A DNA stretch of 64,000 nucleotides from [Lactobacillus] timonensis (GTDB taxonomy: Bacteria > Bacillota > Bacilli > Lactobacillales > Lactobacillaceae): positions 639,069 through 703,068 of the forward strand of contig NZ_LT964761.1 in the NCBI RefSeq assembly GCF_900240275.1, read 5' to 3'. The translations under genes were made by a program, and so were the position numbers. This document shows, piece after piece, positions 57,973 through 64,000 of this stretch (position 1 is its first letter; each line of letters begins with the position of its first letter). The notes under the pieces are model-generated. The model did no database searches. It saw only the letters and a list, made by a program, of their open reading frames with translations, and had not been told where the DNA came from.

Positions 57973-59218
57973 TATTGCCCACTCCTTGCCGAGTGACCAT
58001 CAGGAAGATGGCCAGGCCAATGATAAAAAGGATGCTCAGCGAACCGGCACCAAGCGTTGACTTACCGGTTAACTGTGAAACGACCCCGACTAATACCGGC
58101 CCGATAATTGCCGAGAACTTACCGAGAATATTGTAAAAGCCGAAAAACTCGTTACTAGCTTTTTTAGGAATCAACCGCCCAAAGTAGGATCGTGATAATG
58201 CCTGGATCCCGCCCTGACTTGTCCCGATCAGTACCGCTAGGAACCAGAAATCAAAGATCGTCTTCAGCCTAAACGCGTACAAGCAGATAATAACGTAGAC
58301 GATAATTCCTAAAACCAGCGCCCGCTGGGTACCAATCTTGCCAGCCAGCCACCCATAAAAGAGTGAACACGGGACGGCAATTAGCTGCACGGCCAGCAAG
58401 ACCACCATCAGCATCCCCGTTTTAACACCAAGGTCCTTACCAATCGACGTTGCCATGGTAAAGATCGTATCAACGCCATCAATATAAAAGAAGTAGGCGA
58501 CTAAAAACCAGCAAGCCCGTCGGTAGCGGCTGAGGTGGGTAACTGTTTGCTTTAATCGGCGTAGACTATCTTTTAAGGGTTGTTCAACAGCTACCATGCT
58601 GTATTTCTGGTGCCCGTGACGGAGGAGCGGCCAGCCAAAAATGATCCACCAAGCAGCCGCCAAGATAAAGCTAAACTTAGCGATAGCCAGACTCGACAGC
58701 TTGCCGCCAAAGCCGTTGGTCAATTCGGGGATGAGAAAAATGATAAAAGCAATTACCCCACCGAGGTAGCCCATCGAATAACCAGCTGTCGAGACACGGT
58801 CCATTTCTTCGTTGGTAGCAACGTCAGTCAGAAAACTGTCGTAAAAGAGGTTACCGCCAGAATAGCCAATGCTGGCAAAAATGTAAACCAGTAAGAGCAG
58901 TAACCATTGTTGGCTTGGCACCAGCGCCAAGCAGAAGGTGAGAACAATACCTGCACAAGAAAAAGCACTTAACCATCGCCGTTTCATATGCGGGTAATCG
59001 GCCAATGTTCCGAGGAGGGGTGCTAACAACGACACAACGAGCGTGCCAATGCTGTTGGCATAACCCCAGTACGCCGTCGAATTGGCGGCACTAACCCCAG
59101 CAGCTTCCGCAATGGTCTTAAAATAGACCGGTAGGACCGCCGTTGTTACTAGGATCCCGTATCCAGAATTAGCCCAATCATAAAAGATACACGACCATTG
59201 TTGCTTATTAAACTTCAC
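57959..59218 (-). CDS. UMF1-family MFS transporter (Atg22-like)
   Basis: 419 residues, about 12 membrane segments. 'WSCIFYDWANSGYGILVTTA' is the family-specific N-terminus, 'ANSIGTLVVSLLAPLLGTLA' and 'RSYFGRLIPKKASNEFFGFY' are other UMF1 hallmarks. Related proteins export amino acids or other small molecules; the substrate is unknown. The start is GTG 59216-59218 with GGAG eight bases upstream. Second gene of the operon 60517-57664. Confidence 0.88.
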   Translation of the reverse strand: MKFNKQQWSCIFYDWANSGYGILVTTAVLPVYFKTIAEAAGVSAANSTAYWGYANSIGTLVVSLLAPLLGTLADYPHMKRRWLSAFSCAGIVLTFCLALVPSQQWLLLLLVYIFASIGYSGGNLFYDSFLTDVATNEEMDRVSTAGYSMGYLGGVIAFIIFLIPELTNGFGGKLSSLAIAKFSFILAAAWWIIFGWPLLRHGHQKYSMVAVEQPLKDSLRRLKQTVTHLSRYRRACWFLVAYFFYIDGVDTIFTMATSIGKDLGVKTGMLMVVLLAVQLIAVPCSLFYGWLAGKIGTQRALVLGIIVYVIICLYAFRLKTIFDFWFLAVLIGTSQGGIQALSRSYFGRLIPKKASNEFFGFYNILGKFSAIIGPVLVGVVSQLTGKSTLGAGSLSILFIIGLAIFLMVTRQGVGNNDKN

Positions 59219-59230
59219 TCCGTCATCTCC

Positions 59231-60517
59231 TTATTTCAAAACATCAATTGCCTGCCCTGCCGTCGGTTGCGGGTAAGATAAACCTAACAGTTTGGCAAAA
59301 GTTGGTCCTTCGTCAACCAGGTGAGCATGGTCAATTACCGTTGACTTTTTAATATCTGGTCCCTCAAACATAATGGTGGTGTAGTAATTATCCTGACTAG
59401 GTCCGTAACCATGGACGCCACGGTACCGGTCATGTGTCCCCAGTGACTGTGGATCGACCTGTTCAACTATCGCCGGCCGGTTCACTTCGTCAGTAAAGTA
59501 GTAACCGGGTACCGCTTCGACCAGGAAAGTACACTGCGAATCAGCACCAAGAGCTGCCGCTTCTTGCGCGGTATAAAAATGCTGCACACCGTCAACGGCC
59601 TCGATCATCTTTTTTAATTCTTTTAGGTTAATGTTCCCGCGAGTATAAACGTAGGTCTCCCCGTCACAGGTCTTAGCAGTGACCTGCCAATCTGTCTGAT
59701 AAACACTCTTCCCCTTCAGCGGGTGTAACCAGCCATGTTGGGCAAAGAGAACGTTCAGGTGAATCATTGAATGGACATTGATCTGGTAATGGTCACCAAG
59801 AATCGCAAAATTGGTTTGTCCAAAGTTGCCGGCATCCTTCACGGCCTGCATAATCTGGGCCACCCGTCGGTCTAACCGTTGCCAAGCTCCCCGGGCTTCA
59901 GTTGACCGGACCCCATAATGATGACAATGACTATCCATGTCGACCAGGTGAATCAACGTCAAATCCGGCTGCTTATTTTTAAGGGCGTCAACCGCACAGG
60001 CAGTCACGAAGTCGTCAAGCCATGGCTGTTTGATCCCGTGGCGAAGGTGACCATACTTGTGGTTCATTTCCAGTAAAAACAGCGGCGAGCTGGCTTTAAG
60101 TGATACCAGTACCTGGTTGGTCCAAATCCGGTTGGGAAAAATTTCGGCAATATTATACGTAATCTTACTGTCAGCGGTAACGGGCCATAAAAACGCAGCC
60201 GTCGTCATCCCCGCTTGTTCGGCAACATCGTAAAGCGGGGTTGATTCAACATCCTTCCGGTACCAGTACCAGTCCGGAGATATTCGTTGCGGTTGGAGCT
60301 TGGTGTTATTGACAATTCCGTGGACCGCTGGGTACTGTCCAGTAATGATTGACGTATGGGACGGGTAAGTCAGTGTCGGGTAAATGCCCGCGACGTGCTG
60401 TACCCAGGTTCCAGAATTACGAATTGCCTTAAGGTGTGGTGCCTGGTCAATCCACTCGTCAAGGTCACGAAACCCCATCGAGTCGAGTGAAATGACAACA
60501 AGTTTATGTGCTTTCAT
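59231..60517 (-). CDS. Alkaline-phosphatase-superfamily phosphodiesterase (nucleotide pyrophosphatase type)
   Basis: 428 residues. 'KLVVISLDSMGFRDLDEWID' holds the first metal Asp, 'YPTLTYPSHTSIITGQYPAV' the Thr nucleophile, and 'LIHLVDMDSHCHHYGVRSTE' plus 'GDHYQINVHSMIHLNV' the remaining metal ligands. This is the type I phosphodiesterase/nucleotide pyrophosphatase family, acting on nucleotides or phosphoesters. No signal peptide is evident, so it is probably cytoplasmic. First gene of the operon; the parS-like site lies 80 bases upstream. Confidence 0.9.
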   Translation of the reverse strand: MKAHKLVVISLDSMGFRDLDEWIDQAPHLKAIRNSGTWVQHVAGIYPTLTYPSHTSIITGQYPAVHGIVNNTKLQPQRISPDWYWYRKDVESTPLYDVAEQAGMTTAAFLWPVTADSKITYNIAEIFPNRIWTNQVLVSLKASSPLFLLEMNHKYGHLRHGIKQPWLDDFVTACAVDALKNKQPDLTLIHLVDMDSHCHHYGVRSTEARGAWQRLDRRVAQIMQAVKDAGNFGQTNFAILGDHYQINVHSMIHLNVLFAQHGWLHPLKGKSVYQTDWQVTAKTCDGETYVYTRGNINLKELKKMIEAVDGVQHFYTAQEAAALGADSQCTFLVEAVPGYYFTDEVNRPAIVEQVDPQSLGTHDRYRGVHGYGPSQDNYYTTIMFEGPDIKKSTVIDHAHLVDEGPTFAKLLGLSYPQPTAGQAIDVLK

Positions 60518-60596
60518 TTTTCTTCAGCTTTCTTTTAACAAATTGTCTCTATTGTACGCATCTTTACTAACTATAAGTCAATCACTTTTTGGTGAA

Positions 60597-60612
60597 CGTT
60601 TCACGTGAAACA
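60597..60612. promoter_or_regulatory. parS-like ParB-binding site
   Basis: CGTTTCACGTGAAACA, identical to 44061-44076, between the divergent phosphodiesterase and dipeptidase genes. Confidence 0.85.
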
Positions 60613-60715
60613 ACTGCAGACAAAACTCGCAATTTATCGCAAGACCCCTGCTTATCGGCTCAATTGCGGTAAAATAGAGATATAGACGATTAATTCATGC
60701 AAAGGAGTTTTGACA

Positions 60716-62146
60716 ATGAAACAAATCAAAAGATCTGCCTGCACCTCGATCATGGTCGGCAAGAAGGCATCCCTAGACGGTTCAGCTTTCATCAGCCGAA
60801 ACGAAGACCGGGTCAAGGCCATCGAAACCAAACGCTTCCTAGTCAAACCGGCGGTTACTGGTCGTGATGAAACCTATGTTTCACCATACAACAAGCTTAC
60901 TGTTAAGTTGCCGGCTACGGGGATGCGCTACACATCCACCCCAAGTGGTGATCAAACTGCTGGGCCAAACGAAGAAGACGGATTTAACGAGGCTAACGTC
61001 GGCGAAAGTGCGACCGAAAGTGTCTACGCTAATACCCGGGTTCTCGCCTACGACCCCTTCGTTAAGAACGGGTTGGCGGAAGATTCTATGACCACCCTGG
61101 TCCTGCCCTTCATCCATTCGGCTCGCGAAGGGGTTGAATACCTTGGCCGGCTCGTTGAAAAATACGGCTCGGCGGAAGGCAACGGTGTTCAATTCATCGA
61201 CCGTGATGATGTCTGGTACATGGAAATCGCCACTGGTCACCAGTGGGTTGCCGTTCGAATCCCTGACGACTGCTATGCCGTCGCCGCTAACCAAATTGCA
61301 ATCGAGCAGATTGACTTTGACGATCCAAATAACTACATGTGGTCGCCTAATATCCGCGAGTTTGTTGAAGAACACCAGCTCAATCCTGACGAAGACCAGT
61401 GGAACTTCCGCCACATTTTTGGCACCAACACCAAGAAAGATCACCACTATAACACCCCCCGGGTTTGGTTTGCCCAACGGTACCTGAACCCGGTTGCCGC
61501 TGCGAACCAGGGCCCGGAAGATCCTGACATGCCATTTATCCGCAAGCCGGAAAGAAAGATCAGCGTCGAAGATATCCAATACCTGCTCGCCTCTCACTAC
61601 AACGAAACCGTTTATGACCCGCTTGGTAGCGGAACAGCTGAACAGCGGAAGGTTTACCGGGCGATTTCCCTGTCGCGGACCGCTCAGTCGCACATCCTGC
61701 AGATGCGGACTAACGTTGACGAAAAACACGCCGCCGTCCAGTGGGTTGAATTTGGCGTCCCGAGTTTCTGTCCGTGGGTTCCATTCTTCACCAACGCTGA
61801 TGATACTGACGCTTCTTACCGGGAACTGCCAGCTCACATGGACTGGAAGAACGCTTTCTGGATGTATGAAGCCCTGGCAACCATCGTTGAATCACACTAC
61901 AACGAGTTCATTGAACCCGCTGAGGACTACAAGAAAGAACTCAATTCCTGGGCGCGTCGTCACCTAGCTGAAGTGGACCAACGTGCCGCTGGCCTTGATG
62001 GTAAGCAGCTGACAACTTACCTCACTGCCCAGAACCACCTGATCGCTAAACACTATCAGCTAGAAACGCGGAAGTTAATCATGCAACTGTTAACTGATGG
62101 CGCAGCGCTCTCTCAGCTAACGTTTAAGATGGATCCTAACCTGTAA
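60716..62146 (+). CDS. pepD: C69-family dipeptidase (PepD type), second copy
   Basis: 476 residues. 'SACTSIMVGKKASLDGSAF' again puts the nucleophile Cys near residue 9 (ATG numbering); 'ATESVYANTRVLAYDP', 'GSAEGNGVQFIDRDDVWYME' and 'IPDDCYAVAANQIAIEQ' match the copy at 4554 closely. The start is ATG 60716 behind GCAAAGGAG; a TTG two codons earlier is less likely. Own terminator follows. The two copies probably differ in dipeptide preference. Confidence 0.92.
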   Translation: MKQIKRSACTSIMVGKKASLDGSAFISRNEDRVKAIETKRFLVKPAVTGRDETYVSPYNKLTVKLPATGMRYTSTPSGDQTAGPNEEDGFNEANVGESATESVYANTRVLAYDPFVKNGLAEDSMTTLVLPFIHSAREGVEYLGRLVEKYGSAEGNGVQFIDRDDVWYMEIATGHQWVAVRIPDDCYAVAANQIAIEQIDFDDPNNYMWSPNIREFVEEHQLNPDEDQWNFRHIFGTNTKKDHHYNTPRVWFAQRYLNPVAAANQGPEDPDMPFIRKPERKISVEDIQYLLASHYNETVYDPLGSGTAEQRKVYRAISLSRTAQSHILQMRTNVDEKHAAVQWVEFGVPSFCPWVPFFTNADDTDASYRELPAHMDWKNAFWMYEALATIVESHYNEFIEPAEDYKKELNSWARRHLAEVDQRAAGLDGKQLTTYLTAQNHLIAKHYQLETRKLIMQLLTDGAALSQLTFKMDPNL

Positions 62147-62164
62147 AACATCACCAATATAAAA

Positions 62165-62208
62165 TAGCTCCTGGAGCCGCACAAACGGTTTCAGGAGCTA
62201 TCTTTTTA
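62165..62208. terminator. Terminator between convergent genes
   Basis: TAGCTCCTG/CAGGAGCTA stem with inner CCG/CGG pairing and a T-rich tail. Confidence 0.75.
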
Positions 62209-62222
62209 TATCTTTACTACTA

Positions 62223-64000
62223 TTACTTATGTTTCTTCGCGGCAATCGATGCCCGGAGCTTTTCGTGACGAGCGTGGGTATTACCGTAAGTAAACTTAAC
62301 TGCTGGCGACATGACTACTGGCATGATAATTACCAGAAGAATCAAACCGACAATTACCGTCGTCGCCACTTCAATCAGCGTTGGAATCCCTGATGGAATC
62401 AGCGCAGCAAACGTCCCGGAAAGGATAATTGCCGCTGAGATAACGACGTTCCCGATGTTGGCACATGCCCGCAGGATGTTCTTATTCGGATCATCCTCGG
62501 CATCCTGGTAGTCCAAGTAGCGACGCATCAAGAAGATACTGTAGTCGACCCCGAGGGCAATCAGCATGATGAAACCAAAGAACGGTGTGTTCCAGGTCAA
62601 CATGTCGCGACCCATTACCAGGTTGATCATCCAGTGGTTAATTGACAGCGAAGCCAGGTAGGCCAGAACCAGCGTCCCCATGATATAGAGTGGCTGGAGC
62701 AGTGACCGGGTAATGAACATCAGTGCTAGTGAAATACCGACGATCATGATCACTGCAGTTCGAACAAAGTCGCCGCTAGCGGTCTTGCGGGTGTTGTAAA
62801 TCCGTTCGGACTGACCACTCATTGCAACCTTAGCGTCTTCCAGGCTGGTCCCCTTCAACGACTTCCGTGAAATATTCGACAGCGAGTTGGCCAGGGCTGC
62901 TGCCTGGTAGCCAGACGGGTCCGTCTTGAAGACGATCTCGATCCGGGCCGTCTTCTTGTCGTGTGACAAGTAAGTCTTCATTGCTGGCCGGAAAGTCTTA
63001 CTGTGGAGAACAGCGTTTGGAATGTAGAAGTGGTTAGCAGCAGCGGAATTCTGCAGTCCACCCAGGTAAGTGGACCCGGCTTGTAACCCAGTTCCTAACT
63101 GCTGGAGTCCGTTCGTCATTGCTGGACTAGCAGCTGCCAGGCGGTTAATTCCAGTATTGAGCTGAATCATTCCCTGGGTTCCCATGCCAACAGCACTTTG
63201 CACTTGGCTGAGTCCACCAGTTAATTGCTGGATGGCCTGAGCGGCACCTGGTAAAGCAACATTAGAGGCTGCCGCTAACTGAGCAACGGATGCCTTCAAC
63301 GTCTGCAGCTGACCCATCAGGCCGCCTAATGACTGGGCAGACCCGGCAACATTATTGAGTGAGTTACCTAGTGAGCGGTCAGCAGCCCCAGCAGCCTGCA
63401 GGTTGCCGGCAACTGACTGCAGCTTGCCAGCCAGAGCGGCCTGCTGAGAACCAGCAGAACTTTGAACGCCGTGCAAAATCTGGTTCAAGGCCCCGCCCAT
63501 CACTTGCTTTTGCTGATCATTTAGGTGGGCAGCATCCATTGCTGCTGCATATTGTTGTTGAATAGCACTGGTGTCAGTACTCCCACTCCCTTGAATACTC
63601 CTCAGGGTGTTACCAGCTTCATTCAGGTTGTTCCCAATAATCTGAGCCTGCGTTCCAACATTGGTTAACTCGTTAGTCAAGCCAGCGGTGTTGATGGAAG
63701 CACCCTGGGCGTTGAGCGCACGGTTAAGTTGCTGAATCCCGCTATTCAGTTGTGGCAGTCCCCGTTGGAGAGCCGCTAACTGGGCAGCGTTAGAACCTGA
63801 CATTGAGGCATTAAGTTGTTGGCTCAACTGCGTCAGTCCGTTAACCAGCTGCTGGCTACCAGCGGATAACTGGTTAATCCCGTTACCCATTTGCTGGCTA
63901 CCATTAGTCAGTTGACCAACACCTTTCTGGGCAGTTCCCAGTTGTTTGTTTAGTGTCCCTACTTGGTTGTTAACGTAGAGTTTCTTGATCTTGCTACCGT
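62223..64000 (-). CDS. MMPL/RND-type membrane transporter (5' part beyond the window)
   Basis: The frame is open from the right edge to the stop at 62223 (about 592 residues seen); the gene starts outside the window. The first 330 residues shown are Gln/Asn/Ser/Leu-rich repeated heptads ('QQLVNGLTQLSQQLNASM' and similar), predicted as a long extracytoplasmic coiled coil of the YhgE/Pip-like kind. After them come about five membrane helices of an MMPL domain ('GVDYSIFLMRRYLDYQDAED', 'IGNVVISAAIILSGTFAALI'). MMPL-type proteins export lipids or hydrophobic compounds or build secretion machines. Confidence 0.88.
   Translation of the reverse strand, partial: GSKIKKLYVNNQVGTLNKQLGTAQKGVGQLTNGSQQMGNGINQLSAGSQQLVNGLTQLSQQLNASMSGSNAAQLAALQRGLPQLNSGIQQLNRALNAQGASINTAGLTNELTNVGTQAQIIGNNLNEAGNTLRSIQGSGSTDTSAIQQQYAAAMDAAHLNDQQKQVMGGALNQILHGVQSSAGSQQAALAGKLQSVAGNLQAAGAADRSLGNSLNNVAGSAQSLGGLMGQLQTLKASVAQLAAASNVALPGAAQAIQQLTGGLSQVQSAVGMGTQGMIQLNTGINRLAAASPAMTNGLQQLGTGLQAGSTYLGGLQNSAAANHFYIPNAVLHSKTFRPAMKTYLSHDKKTARIEIVFKTDPSGYQAAALANSLSNISRKSLKGTSLEDAKVAMSGQSERIYNTRKTASGDFVRTAVIMIVGISLALMFITRSLLQPLYIMGTLVLAYLASLSINHWMINLVMGRDMLTWNTPFFGFIMLIALGVDYSIFLMRRYLDYQDAEDDPNKNILRACANIGNVVISAAIILSGTFAALIPSGIPTLIEVATTVIVGLILLVIIMPVVMSPAVKFTYGNTHARHEKLRASIAAKKHK

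Overview
The window looks like chromosomal DNA from a heterofermentative lactic acid bacterium, most likely a Limosilactobacillus or close relative. The evidence is a complete xylulose-5-phosphate phosphoketolase, a roughly half-GC base composition, lactobacillus-type proteins (PepO, C69 dipeptidases, a KxYKxGKxW signal peptide, a Lactobacillus-30a-like ornithine decarboxylase) and a tRNA-Thr-sensing T-box. Two identical parS-like palindromes (44061-44076 and 60597-60612) suggest the segment lies in the origin-proximal part of the chromosome. No rRNA, tRNA or CRISPR array was seen. The species is not certain.

Layout. 1-440: right end of an ISL3-family insertion sequence. 544-6000: phosphoketolase, its GntR-type neighbour, a YbaK/EbsC-type deacylase and a C69 dipeptidase. 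6051-8885: a four-gene operon read leftwards, encoding an ABC-type protein without recognisable catalytic motifs, a reduced Rossmann-like protein, a DUF1836 regulator and a multi-pass membrane protein; this is the best candidate for an undescribed system. 9028-13015: CNNM-type membrane protein, NrdI, a gene relic, a VOC protein and an MFS exporter. 13033-14557: a complete IS3/IS150-type element with a nonsense mutation in orfB, inserted inside a terminator hairpin. 14563-14999: YolD-like gene with a LexA box. 15217-24895: sugar-phosphate island (zwf, GntP-type permease, glycerate kinase, gnd, transaldolase, transketolase), with two 226-bp direct repeats bracketing the permease/kinase pair. 25051-32949: UspA, Lrp, tyrosine phosphatase, PEPCK/HprK-like P-loop protein, aminotransferase, glucose-uptake protein, GreA-like factor and macro-domain protein. 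33058-40848: PepO, then an ornithine decarboxylase lying between two MFS genes. 40949-44048: MoxR-type AAA+ / metallopeptidase-VWA operon. 44127-48487: small membrane proteins, a LysM autolysin and an ArsR regulator. 48543-57178: ArgR, MacB-like ABC exporter, SOS-controlled Y-family polymerase, MntH, a low-complexity membrane protein and T-box-controlled ThrRS. 57664-64000: MGMT-like protein, UMF1 transporter, phosphodiesterase, second C69 dipeptidase and an MMPL-type transporter cut by the window edge.

How it works together. Zwf and Gnd feed ribulose-5-phosphate to the phosphoketolase, which splits xylulose-5-phosphate to acetyl-phosphate and glyceraldehyde-3-phosphate. Transaldolase and transketolase add the non-oxidative branch, and glycerate kinase with the GntP-type permease adds a side entry for glycerate or gluconate. 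Related GntR/HutC-like half-sites recur in front of several of these genes and suggest shared control. Ornithine decarboxylase, UspA and an HdeD-like protein fit acid and stress survival. LexA boxes connect the YolD-like gene and the Y-family polymerase into one SOS response although they are 37 kb apart.
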